A DNA stretch of 64,000 bases, taken from assembly GCA_038136035.1 (NCBI GenBank), contig JAYPYV010000004.1, positions 55,326 through 119,325 of the forward strand, in the 5' to 3' direction. The notes below the pieces were generated by a model. The model saw only the letters and a program-made list of their open reading frames with translations, did not search any database and was not told the origin of the DNA. The translations under genes and the position numbers were made by a program. The first letter of the stretch is position 1, and each line of letters begins with the position of its first letter. Below, one piece after another: positions 8,797 to 16,895 of this stretch. The stretch comes from UBA9926 sp023261215. GTDB lineage: Bacteria > Pseudomonadota > Gammaproteobacteria > Pseudomonadales > Azotimanducaceae.

Positions 8797-9075
8797 TCAC
8801 TCTTTAACCTCCCCATAGGGATCATGCTGACGGTCTCGAAGGCGTTCAAATAGGACAATTGCGAGGCCAATGATGAGCCCGATCAGTAACGCGGCAAGGC
8901 TGATATGAACCCACAGCTCGCGCGACGCGGAATCCGCCTCAAAAACCCCTAGCCCCTGCAACAGTCCAAATAAGATCAGCCCGCCGTAGCCGCCGATAGC
9001 CAAGCACCACACAAGAACATACCTTGACGTACGTTCTGCGCCGACAGGCGTTGGGTCGATCGGAGGTTGATTCAT
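8797..9075 (-). CDS. Hypothetical two-helix membrane protein
   Basis: I do not recognise a family. From ATG 9075, preceded by AAGGGG at SD distance, the product is 92 residues. It has a Pro-rich cytoplasmic N-terminus, two membrane helices (about residues 18-40 and 53-75), and a charged tail ending DPYGEVKE. An upstream in-frame ATG at 9120 has no ribosome site. It is likely an inner-membrane protein of unknown role. Confidence 0.6.
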   Translation of the reverse strand: MNQPPIDPTPVGAERTSRYVLVWCLAIGGYGGLILFGLLQGLGVFEADSASRELWVHISLAALLIGLIIGLAIVLFERLRDRQHDPYGEVKE

Positions 9076-9286
9076 TACTTTCCCCTTGGGTGCGCTTACG
9101 TGACGTATCACGTTGAGCATCTTCTACCGATTTCGCAGGAGGTTGTCGAGATCTAAATCAATCTAAGAACCTGAGTTTCACGCCATCAGTTCGCTTGGGG
9201 TTAGGGGATATCTCTGCGACTGCGAGGTCGGGGGCGTTGATAGTGTCGTCAGGCGCTGTTCAAAATCGACGTTCATCAAGGTGGGC

Positions 9287-9718
9287 TCAGGGCGCGAGGC
9301 TCGATCGGGCTTGAATACCCCACGTATCCTTGATCTTCGTCACAATATAGAGCGATCGATATTGGCCGATGGCATCACCGGCTTCATTGTATCGTTCGAA
9401 AACGGTTTCCAAATGCACCTTTTGGTCTGATACGAGCGTTGGCGTTCGGGAAATCCAGGCAGAGCGTCGCCAGCCCGTGGCTCTCAACCGCTCAAAAGCA
9501 GGGCGCGCCCTAAAGCTTGACGCGTCTTGGAAGACGGTGACCGTGCCGCTTGCGAAGCGGACGTGGGGGTAGTGCAGCGTGTTAGACCATCGTTCCACAT
9601 TCTCTTCGTTGAAAGCCGCCATAAACTCGTCAAGAACGCCAAGTGCCTGGTCGAGTGGCGCCTGGGCCTGCGCTAGGGTGGCGCTCGTGATCAACATGAG
9701 GGACAAGACGAATCGCAT
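9287..9718 (-). CDS. Exported SnoaL-like hypothetical protein
   Basis: A 143-residue protein with a classical signal peptide (cleavage probably after AQAQA near residue 20). The following domain resembles the NTF2/SnoaL-like fold: a helical start LDEFMAAFNEENVERWSNTLHYPHVR, then strands containing WISRTPTLVSDQKVHLETVFERYN cut by short turns. Enzymatic residues are not obvious. Function unknown; single gene. Confidence 0.6.
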   Translation of the reverse strand: MRFVLSLMLITSATLAQAQAPLDQALGVLDEFMAAFNEENVERWSNTLHYPHVRFASGTVTVFQDASSFRARPAFERLRATGWRRSAWISRTPTLVSDQKVHLETVFERYNEAGDAIGQYRSLYIVTKIKDTWGIQARSSLAP

Positions 9719-9820
9719 GGCGTGCTCCAGAGTGAGATATCGAATGGATTGAGTGGAACAGCCTGTTTGCGTCTGTTTGCCACGTCCTAGAAAATGTCAT
9801 GGGGACAAGGAGTGGGTCAA

Positions 9821-10000
9821 GTGACGCAAAAAGTGGTGGATTTCGACAAGGCCAAACAGAAGCCGATGGAAGCGAAGAAATCAGCGCGTCTTAAATCCAT
9901 GCAGGATGCGTTTGAAGATTATCGCTCGAAAGCGCTAGGGACAAAGAAGGCAAAGAAGAAACCGAAAAAGAAGTCGAAGAAAGGTCGTAAGGGTGCTTGA
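9821..10000 (+). CDS. Small lysine-rich protein
   Basis: A 59-residue highly basic protein. Its last 20 residues are almost all Lys, with Gly, Pro, Ser and Ala, which suggests RNA, DNA or ribosome contact. The start is taken as GTG 9821 because AAGGAG (9807-9812) lies 8 bases upstream; an in-frame ATG at 9800 lacks such a site. It precedes the EVE-domain gene by 79 bases on the same strand. No family recognised. Confidence 0.5.
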   Translation: MTQKVVDFDKAKQKPMEAKKSARLKSMQDAFEDYRSKALGTKKAKKKPKKKSKKGRKGA

Positions 10001-10079
10001 GGGACTGTGCAGTTGGCAGTTTAAGGATGTTCGCTCAGTCTTCGGCAAAAGATTGACTTCTGAATGGAAAGGGTGATTC

Positions 10080-10538
10080 GTGGCGTACTGGCTCGTAAAG
10101 AGTGAACCCGAAGAATGTGGGATCGACGATTTCGTAAAAAAGGGTCGAGAACCCATCTGCTGGGATGGCATTCGTAATTATCAGGCGAGAAACTTTCTGA
10201 GAGCGATGTCGGTGGGCGACGCCGTCTTTCTCTATCACTCGAGTTGTCGCGTGATTGGGATCGCTGGCACGCTCGAGGTCACCCGAGAAGCCTACCCGGA
10301 CCCTCTCCAGTTCGATTCCGAATCAAGCTACTTTGACCCTGCAAGCCCTCTTGATGAACCTCGGTGGACCGCGGTGGATCTCAGATTGGTTCGTTCTTTC
10401 CCAAGAATCGTGGAGCGCTCGGAACTGCAGTTGATGCACTCATTTTCTGACTCAGTGCTCACCCGTCGTGGCTCTCGGCTTTCCGTCATGCCAGTCACGG
10501 GGGATCAGTGGCGCGAAGTGTTGGGCTTGGTGGTGTGA
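10080..10538 (+). CDS. EVE domain-containing protein
   Basis: A 152-residue stand-alone EVE domain. The family pattern is clear: YWLVKSEPEE at the N-terminus, then WDGIRNYQARNFLR, VGDAVFLYHSS and EAYPDP. EVE domains are PUA-like folds that bind modified nucleic-acid bases. The GTG start at 10080 is preceded by an AAGGGTG ribosome site and is the only sensible start, because the domain begins right at residue 3. Cellular role of the bacterial single-domain form is not established. Confidence 0.88.
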   Translation: MAYWLVKSEPEECGIDDFVKKGREPICWDGIRNYQARNFLRAMSVGDAVFLYHSSCRVIGIAGTLEVTREAYPDPLQFDSESSYFDPASPLDEPRWTAVDLRLVRSFPRIVERSELQLMHSFSDSVLTRRGSRLSVMPVTGDQWREVLGLVV

Positions 10539-10743
10539 CGGTCGACCCATTTTCGGCGGCAGCCTGTGAAAGCGCCCATCGCGCACCGCCATCTTGAACT
10601 CATGAAGATCCGCCTCACGCAGCGGCGCTGTTTCGATGGTGACCCGTGAAATAAAACCCAGCGTCTGGAACAGGATTGGGCATTTCGAGACCGCCTCACG
10701 GCGGCTGAGCGTCGCGAGCTTTTCGGGCGCTCGAAAGAGACGA
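10539..10743. other. Gap between EVE gene and MFS gene with possible coding remnant
   Basis: On the minus strand, directly behind the MFS stop, a frame stays open for about 70 codons with protein-like composition (for example RAPEKLATLSRREAV and LREADLHEFKMAVRDG). It has no ATG, GTG or TTG near its beginning, is preceded by a stop, and runs on into the antisense of the EVE gene. It may be the tail of a degraded gene. I do not recognise it. Confidence 0.25.
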
Positions 10744-12009
10744 TCAGGCGTCAGTCAGGGGTTTACGAAGCGACACCCCGCAGCGGTAATAATGGAACAC
10801 GGCCCACAATGCGATTACGAGCGTGGTCATCAGCCCATACCGCAAACCATCGATTCCATGGGTTTCTCCGAAGACGTCGCTAAAGAACCCTACGGTAAAA
10901 GGTCCAAGCCCAAGTCCGATGATATTGGTGATGAACAGATTGATTGAGGCCGCGACCGAGCGCATCTCGATCGGCGTAATATTTTGGATCAGCGCAAACC
11001 CAGGGGCGACATAAACCGTACCGAGCATTGCGGGTAACGCATAGCAGGCAATCGCGATCATGGGCGAATCAGCTGTGAAGGCGAAGTAAAGAAGGGGCAG
11101 TATGGCCAGGTTAACAATGCCGACCAACCAAGGGAGCCACTGCTGACCGAAATGTTTGGACAGCGTATCGGCGGCTCGTCCACCTAAATAAATACCCAAC
11201 GCGCCACCGACGCCAATCAAAAGGGCAAGATAAGTGCCGGCCTCACCCGTGCCCATCTCATGGATTCGAACCAAATAAATGGGAATCCAGATGACTGAAG
11301 CGTAGCCGGTGAACGCGATCAGCGAGCCCGCGATGACGATGTGCCTCATGGTTCGTGAATGCCACATGAATTTTACGACTGTGCCAAAGCTGGGCGGTTG
11401 GACCGCTGTCGTAAGGTTCTCAGAGAGCCCTCGGGGGGGCTCTTTCACGGTGAACTGAAACACAGCGGCTAAGAGCAAACCGGGTAAGCCCACCACGATG
11501 AATGCGGTTCGCCAGCCGAACCACTCGTTGATCCATCCACCCAGCAAAAATCCGATGAGAATGCCCCAGTTGATGCCTGTCCCAAAAATGGCCATCGCAG
11601 TTGCTCTGCGTTCTGGTGGATAGAGATCGGCGATGATCGAATGTGATGGTGGGTTCGAGCCCGCCTCCCCAACACCGACACCAATCCGGAGAAGAAGCAG
11701 TTGAAGATAATTTGCCGCCATGCCGCACAAGGCAGTCATCAGGCTCCAGAGTGAGACTGAGAAAGTGATCAGGTTTCTTCGGTTGCGGCGATCGGCCCAC
11801 ATCGCCATGGGCATGCCAAGCGTGGCATAGAACACAGCGAACATGATGCCGGTCAGCAACCCAAGCTGGGTGTCGGAAATCATCAATGATTCTTTAATGG
11901 GCTGACCGAGGATGCCCATGATCTGCCGGTCCACGTGGCTAGAGGTAAAAACCAAAACCAACATGAAAAGGGTATAGCGTCGTTGGCGTTCCGTGACCGA
12001 ATTCAGCAT
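10744..12009 (-). CDS. Spinster-like MFS transporter
   Basis: A 421-residue, 12-helix major facilitator permease. It shares with the 3433-5040 gene the N-terminal HVDRQIMGIL helix, GMPMAMWADRRNRRNL (the A-motif loop), GVGVGEAGSNPPSH in TM4 and a KEPPRG loop after TM6, but lacks the long central insert. Such carriers are often placed next to lipid or aromatic degradation genes, but here it stands alone. Substrate unknown. Confidence 0.87.
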   Translation of the reverse strand: MLNSVTERQRRYTLFMLVLVFTSSHVDRQIMGILGQPIKESLMISDTQLGLLTGIMFAVFYATLGMPMAMWADRRNRRNLITFSVSLWSLMTALCGMAANYLQLLLLRIGVGVGEAGSNPPSHSIIADLYPPERRATAMAIFGTGINWGILIGFLLGGWINEWFGWRTAFIVVGLPGLLLAAVFQFTVKEPPRGLSENLTTAVQPPSFGTVVKFMWHSRTMRHIVIAGSLIAFTGYASVIWIPIYLVRIHEMGTGEAGTYLALLIGVGGALGIYLGGRAADTLSKHFGQQWLPWLVGIVNLAILPLLYFAFTADSPMIAIACYALPAMLGTVYVAPGFALIQNITPIEMRSVAASINLFITNIIGLGLGPFTVGFFSDVFGETHGIDGLRYGLMTTLVIALWAVFHYYRCGVSLRKPLTDA

Positions 12010-12273
12010 GAAGTGTGTTTGTTTATCGAAGGATGGACTACCCTAATCGCTTGGCTGAGAAATGGAAAGCGGTATCCAAGGTCTTTGGCGCGCCTTCAGG
12101 CGTTGTCAGGGCGGATGTTGGGTGGTTACTCGCTGCTGATCGCAGCCTATGATGCAACGCAGATGAAGCCATCCTGGTCAAACCATCGAACGGCTCTCGG
12201 TGACGACTATTTAATGGGCCGAGTGCGACGCCTCAAACCCGCATTGGGCCGAATGAGCAAGAAGGAGTGAATC
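12010..12273. other. Divergent intergenic region (MFS / sulfurtransferase)
   Basis: Divergent promoters for the two flanking genes should lie here. A 39-codon frame (12033-12152) and an overlapping frame running to the stop at 12268-12270 have coding-like composition but no clear start or family. AAGGAG at 12260-12267 is the ribosome site of the sulfurtransferase. Confidence 0.3.
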
Positions 12274-13179
12274 ATGAAAGCCATCTGGCAGACACAACTG
12301 GACGCCGGTGCGTCGACGCGCGCTCGGGAACGGTATCTCATCAGTGCCGATGCATTGGCAGCGCGTCTTGGTGAGCCTTCCCTAAAGATTCTAGATGCGA
12401 CGACCCATTTACGGCCGACCCCCGAGGGAGGGTACACGAGTCAGCCCGGTGATGAAGCGTACTTGGCCGAGCATATTCCATCGGCTCAGTTCGCCGACCT
12501 GCAGGGCGCGTTGTCCGACAAGGATTCTCCATTTCGCTTCACGGTGCCCGCGAAGGCGGCGTTTGAACAGAGTGTCGGTGCGTTGGGCATCGAAAAAGCG
12601 GACGAAGTGATCATTTATTCCACGACGCATCCCATGTGGGCGACCAGGGTTTGGTGGCTGTTTCGTCTATTTGATCATCCATCGGTTAAGTTGCTCGATG
12701 GCGGCTTTGCGGCATGGCAAGCGGGTGGCTACCCAACGGAACAAGGAAAATCCCCGGTGCGACCCGTTCATTACGAAGCGAATACACGAAAAGACGAGCG
12801 ATTTGTTGATGGTGAAGCGATTCTAGCGGCCCAGGCCGCGGGTCAGCTCTGTTTGATTAATGCGCTGTCTGCCCAGCAGTTCAGAGGTGAAGGCCCCCAT
12901 TATGGCCGCCCTGGACACATCACTGGATCAGAAAGTCTGCCCTGGGGTTCATTTTTAGATGAATCGCTATGCTTTCAAGAATCAGCCCAGCTCCGCGCCC
13001 ACTTCGAATCTGTGGGCGCTTTTGAGCAAGAACAAATCATTACTTACTGTGGTGGTGGCATTGCAGCCACTGTGCCGATTTTTTCGTTAGCCCTTCTAGG
13101 CATTGAATCTGGCGTCGCGCTCTACGACCGTAGCCTGTCCGAATGGGCACAAAATCCAGATTGGCCGATGAGCCAGTGA
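12274..13179 (+). CDS. Sulfurtransferase with two rhodanese domains
   Basis: A 301-residue thiosulfate/3-mercaptopyruvate sulfurtransferase. The N-terminal rhodanese domain (about 22-155) is non-catalytic. The C-terminal domain (about 170-295) carries the active-site Cys259 in TYCGGGIAAT. The loop CGGGIA is closer to the CGSGVTA loop of mercaptopyruvate enzymes than to thiosulfate-specific ones, but substrate cannot be fixed from this alone. ATG 12274 has AAGGAG 7 bases upstream. It ends one base before the convergent aldo/keto reductase gene. Confidence 0.87.
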   Translation: MKAIWQTQLDAGASTRARERYLISADALAARLGEPSLKILDATTHLRPTPEGGYTSQPGDEAYLAEHIPSAQFADLQGALSDKDSPFRFTVPAKAAFEQSVGALGIEKADEVIIYSTTHPMWATRVWWLFRLFDHPSVKLLDGGFAAWQAGGYPTEQGKSPVRPVHYEANTRKDERFVDGEAILAAQAAGQLCLINALSAQQFRGEGPHYGRPGHITGSESLPWGSFLDESLCFQESAQLRAHFESVGAFEQEQIITYCGGGIAATVPIFSLALLGIESGVALYDRSLSEWAQNPDWPMSQ

Positions 13180-13180
13180 A

Positions 13181-14212
13181 TCATGACATCCCGAGGCTGA
13201 GCAGGTTATCGAGCGGCTGATACAGCGCCTCAAGATATGAGCAATCTTCCCCCGTAAGCTTCACGGAAGCGGCTTCAACCAGGTCTTCGAGTTGCTCGAC
13301 GCGAGAGACGCCAATCACGGGGGCCGTCACCATGGGCTTGCTCATGAGCCAGGCGATGGCAACCACCGCTGAAGAGACGCCGAGGCGCGCAGCGACTTCT
13401 GCGCATCGGGTCGCGATATCAAAGTCTCGTGCGCCGCGATAAAGCGACGCGGTTCGATTTTTGTCAGCGCCTTGGGATCGATTCGTTGTACCGCCCTCAA
13501 GGCTACCCTGATAAGCGCCGGTCAGAATACCCCGAGCAAGTGGCGACCAGGGCGTGAGGCCGATGCCGTGTTCTGAGCAATACGGGATCATCTCGCGCTC
13601 TTCTTCCCGATAGATCAGGTTGTAATGGTTTTGCATGCTGATAAAGGGTGTCCAGTGGTTGGCTTTAGCAACGGCCTGCAAATCCGCGAATTGCCAAGCG
13701 AACATCGATGAAGCGCCAAGGTAGTGCGCCATGCCGGATTTCACCACCTCGTGCAGCGCCTCGAGCGTCTCCTCAATCGGCGTTTTGAATTGACCTGGGA
13801 TGGCATGCGGATGCCGATGGATGATCAGCTGATCGACGTAATCAAGGCCCAGCCGGTCAAGGCTCATTTCGACCGCTTCAAGGATATGTTTTCTGGATAA
13901 GCCACTTTGGGTTTTCATCGGACCCATGGGCATAGAGACCTTGGTGGTTAAAACGAATTCATCGCGTGCGTAAATTTCTTGAAGTAATTGACCCACGACC
14001 TCTTCCGAAGCACCCAGGCCATAGACGTTCGCACAGTCAAAATAGGTGAACCCTAACGCCTTTGCTCGCTCAAAGATTGGCCGGGCAGCATCAATATCAA
14101 GCGTCCAATCACCTTGGTGACCCCGGCCAGGAATGCCGAAATTCATCGTGCCAAGACAGAGTTCCGAGACCGCGAGTCCAGCGCTTGGACTGAGTTGAAC
14201 CTGGTTGAGCAT
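13181..14212 (-). CDS. Aldo/keto reductase
   Basis: An NADPH-dependent aldo/keto reductase of 343 residues, in the AKR group with a TIM barrel. The catalytic tetrad is visible: Asp and Tyr in FDCANVYG, Lys in VLTTKVS, His in LIIHRHP. The NADP-binding Ser/Arg segment is near the C-terminus (PVIGVSRVEQLED). ATG 14212 follows AAGGACAC at SD distance, so a 22-residue longer start is disfavoured. Substrate unknown; no operon partner. Confidence 0.88.
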   Translation of the reverse strand: MLNQVQLSPSAGLAVSELCLGTMNFGIPGRGHQGDWTLDIDAARPIFERAKALGFTYFDCANVYGLGASEEVVGQLLQEIYARDEFVLTTKVSMPMGPMKTQSGLSRKHILEAVEMSLDRLGLDYVDQLIIHRHPHAIPGQFKTPIEETLEALHEVVKSGMAHYLGASSMFAWQFADLQAVAKANHWTPFISMQNHYNLIYREEEREMIPYCSEHGIGLTPWSPLARGILTGAYQGSLEGGTTNRSQGADKNRTASLYRGARDFDIATRCAEVAARLGVSSAVVAIAWLMSKPMVTAPVIGVSRVEQLEDLVEAASVKLTGEDCSYLEALYQPLDNLLSLGMS

Positions 14213-14378
14213 CTTAGTGTCCTTATGTGTCGTTTTGTGAGCAGTGTGATGCTGCGATAGAACCGCCTTCAAGGTCAAAGTCGAAGAGAGCGTACCGGGT
14301 GAGGTGAAGGCTCAAGCTTGCCCAATGGGTGCCTGATATCTAAACAGCGATGGGTCGCTGCGAAAGACTTTTCCATGA

Positions 14379-15050
14379 TCAGTGAACTTCGATCCCTGGC
14401 TCGGGCGCTAGAATAACGCGCACTTGAGTGAAATCACGAATCACGGCATCTGCAGCCCGGCGTTCTTTTTCACCAATGTAAGGGCTGTCGACGCAAATCA
14501 CCTTCATACCGGCCCGCTTGGCGGCTTCGATGCCTGACTCCGCATCTTCAAACACAATGCAGTCACACGGATTGGTGTCGAGCAAGGCCGCGGCCTTCAG
14601 AAAAATTTCTGGTTCGGGCTTGCTTGCCAAGACTTCGTCACCACACAGCGTGTGATTAATCGATTGCAGCCAAGGTTTCTTGGATCGCTTGAGCTCAAAC
14701 AGCGCCCTTGATGAACTGGTGGCAATACCGAGCCGTTGATCCGCATGGTGCAACGCTGAGAGAAAGGATTGCGCGCCAAGGATGGGCGATGCGTCGGCGA
14801 ACAAGGTTTGGAGTATTTCGCCCCTAGCCGCCAGGAATGCGTCGGGCGTGAGAGGCAGATCAAAATGTTCGACAGTCATCGCTGCAGACGCTTTGGCCTC
14901 TCGGCCCACGATGGTTCTTTTGAATTCGAGGGTAAATTGTTTGTCGTATCGATCAAAGACTTGCTGAGTAGCCAACGTGTACAGCGGCTCGGTATCGAGC
15001 AAAGTGCCGTCCAAATCAAAAATGAAGGCTTCTGCAGGAAAAAACGTCAT
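14379..15050 (-). CDS. HAD-superfamily phosphatase, beta-phosphoglucomutase-like
   Basis: A 223-residue HAD hydrolase with a helical cap inserted after motif I. Motif I is FDLDGTLLDTEP with nucleophile Asp12 and acid/base Asp14. Motif II is ATSSSRA, motif III includes KPEPEIFLKAA, and motif IV is VFEDAESGIEAA. The pattern KPxPxxF and EDxxxG fits sugar phosphatases and beta-phosphoglucomutase-like enzymes. The start is placed at ATG 15050 because the HAD fold begins there; an upstream start would add 36 residues of low similarity to the family. Confidence 0.86.
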   Translation of the reverse strand: MTFFPAEAFIFDLDGTLLDTEPLYTLATQQVFDRYDKQFTLEFKRTIVGREAKASAAMTVEHFDLPLTPDAFLAARGEILQTLFADASPILGAQSFLSALHHADQRLGIATSSSRALFELKRSKKPWLQSINHTLCGDEVLASKPEPEIFLKAAALLDTNPCDCIVFEDAESGIEAAKRAGMKVICVDSPYIGEKERRAADAVIRDFTQVRVILAPEPGIEVH

Positions 15051-15157
15051 GGGAAGCTCTGAGCCGGTGGGTGAGGTTTGTGGTTGGGTCAGTCCGGACT
15101 TTAGCAGATTGGTGGGGATAAAAATCGGGCTTTTAAGGTCTATAGGCTCGCGAGCCA

Positions 15158-15185
15158 TTGACCCCCTCGAGCGTTTATTTATGAT
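15158..15185 (+). promoter_or_regulatory. Sigma-70-type promoter for the ABC operon
   Basis: A -35 box TTGACC (15158-15163) and a -10 box TATGAT (15180-15185) are separated by 16 bases and lie 38 bases before the GTG start of the ABC ATPase gene. No other good pair is visible in this divergent gap. Confidence 0.5.
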
Positions 15186-15222
15186 ACGGCGCGTTTAAAG
15201 TCGGTCTTAGGAGATTGAAGAC

Positions 15223-16152
15223 GTGATCGAATTGAAACAACTCACTAAGCGCTTTGGTGACATCGAGGTTGTGCGTGACCTTTCCTTTAGCATCGCGCCC
15301 GGGACAGTGCTGGGATTTCTTGGGCCTAACGGTGCAGGCAAATCGACGACCATGAAGATGATTACGGGCTTTTTGGAGCCTACGTCTGGCAGTGTCGAGG
15401 TCTACGGGCATGATGTGGTAACGAACCGCAGGGCAGCCCAAACACTCGTAGGGTACCTCCCTGAGGGAGCACCCTGCTACGAGGATATGTCAGTGAAGCG
15501 CTTTCTAAGCTTCATGGCGGAGATGAGAGGGTTTTCTGGCGTAGACCGAGATCGAAGGGTAGCCGAAGTCATTGGTCAGCTCTCGATGAATAACGTGGCT
15601 CACCAACGCATCGAGACGTTGTCGAAGGGATTTAAACGCCGGGTCGGGCTTGCGCAAGCCATTCTCCATGATCCGCAGGTATTGATTCTTGACGAGCCGA
15701 CCGATGGATTGGACCCCAACCAAAAACGGCAAGTTCGAGAGATGATCAAGAACCTTGCAGAGGACAAAATCGTGATCATCTCAACCCACATCCTGGAGGA
15801 AGTTTCGGCAGTGTGTGGTAGGGCGATTATCATCAATCAAGGTCAAGCAGTTTTGGATGCATCAACCGAGGCATTGATGGCGCGTGCTGCGGCGTATGGT
15901 GGGCTCTCTCTCGGATTGGCTCAGGCAAGTCAGGAGGCTGTCATGGCTAGGCTCGGGTCGCTAGGGCCGAATGTGCAGATTCATGTCCTCGGCGAGCATC
16001 GTTATATCGTAAGCGGACAACCTTCAGAGGGTTCGCTCGCGACAAGGGTCATAGAATGTGCACAAACGGCAGGCTGGGCCATCGAGCATTTTGAACAGCT
16101 GACAGGGGCTCTGGATGCAGTGTTTGCAGATGTGACTGAGGGCCGCGTGTGA
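15223..16152 (+). CDS. ABC transporter ATPase, GldA-like
   Basis: A 309-residue ABC ATPase. Walker A is GPNGAGKST (34-42), the signature is LSKGFKRRVGLAQA (about 133), and Walker B plus D-loop is LILDEPTDGLDP. About 80 extra C-terminal residues are typical of GldA/NatA-like subunits. It energises an exporter-type ABC-2 complex with the next genes. The GTG start at 15223 has AGGAG 9 bases upstream. Its TGA stop overlaps the ATG of the permease gene. Homologous operons are widespread in gammaproteobacteria outside gliding organisms. Confidence 0.9.
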   Translation: MIELKQLTKRFGDIEVVRDLSFSIAPGTVLGFLGPNGAGKSTTMKMITGFLEPTSGSVEVYGHDVVTNRRAAQTLVGYLPEGAPCYEDMSVKRFLSFMAEMRGFSGVDRDRRVAEVIGQLSMNNVAHQRIETLSKGFKRRVGLAQAILHDPQVLILDEPTDGLDPNQKRQVREMIKNLAEDKIVIISTHILEEVSAVCGRAIIINQGQAVLDASTEALMARAAAYGGLSLGLAQASQEAVMARLGSLGPNVQIHVLGEHRYIVSGQPSEGSLATRVIECAQTAGWAIEHFEQLTGALDAVFADVTEGRV

Positions 16153-16886
16153 TGGCGAACTTAAGTGCAATTTTCAAGCGAGAGCTGGTCTCGTACTTTA
16201 TTACACCCATTGCTTACGTGTTCATCCTTGTTTTTTTGGTGCTATCGAGTGCCTTTACCTTCTATTTGGGTCAGTTTTTCGAGCGCGGTCAGGCAGATTT
16301 GACCCCGTTCTTTAATTTTCACCCCTGGCTTTATCTCTTCTTGGTTCCCGCGGTCTCGATGCGACTTTGGTCGGAGGAGCGTAAATCAGGATCCATCGAA
16401 TTGTTGCTGACGCTGCCCATAGCACTTTGGGAGGCGGTGGTGGCTAAATTCTTAGCGGGGTGGGTATTCACGGGTCTGGCATTGGCTGGCACGTTCCCGC
16501 TTTGGCTTACGGTGGCCTACCTGGGTGAGCCTGACCATGGCGTCATCGTTTCCAGCTACCTCGGATCCTGGCTCATGGCGGGCGCGTTTCTGGCCATCGG
16601 TAGCTGTATGTCCGCGCTGACCAAAAGTCAGATTATCGCCTTTATTGTGACCGGCAGTGTTTGCTTGCTTTTCGTGCTGGCGGGGTTTCCATTGGTTTTA
16701 GACTTTTTTGATGCCTGGGTCCCCCAATGGGTCATGGATACGCTCTCGGGTCTTAGCGTGCTTAACCACTTTGTCGCGATCACAAGGGGGGTGGTGTCGC
16801 TAAAAGATGGTCTTTACTTCCTGTCCATGGTGGCGCTTTGGCTTTACCTCACGGTGTTGGCTTTAGAAGCGAAGCGCGGCAGTTAG
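16152..16886 (+). CDS. ABC-2 permease, GldF-like
   Basis: A 244-residue inner-membrane permease with six hydrophobic helices. The N-terminal IFKRELVSYFITPIAYVF and the MRLWSEERKSGSIELLLTLP cytoplasmic loop are characteristic of GldF-type ABC-2 permeases. ATG 16152 overlaps the ATPase stop (TGATG); a GTG one codon earlier is possible. It probably forms the channel driven by the preceding ATPase. Substrate unknown. Confidence 0.88.
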   Translation: MANLSAIFKRELVSYFITPIAYVFILVFLVLSSAFTFYLGQFFERGQADLTPFFNFHPWLYLFLVPAVSMRLWSEERKSGSIELLLTLPIALWEAVVAKFLAGWVFTGLALAGTFPLWLTVAYLGEPDHGVIVSSYLGSWLMAGAFLAIGSCMSALTKSQIIAFIVTGSVCLLFVLAGFPLVLDFFDAWVPQWVMDTLSGLSVLNHFVAITRGVVSLKDGLYFLSMVALWLYLTVLALEAKRGS

Positions 16887-16895
16887 GAGATGATG

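Noticed and set aside
11935..12270. 111-codon plus-strand ORF before the sulfurtransferase
   Set aside because: Its first part is antisense to the MFS gene start and the remainder has no ribosome site or family; kept only as an intergenic note.
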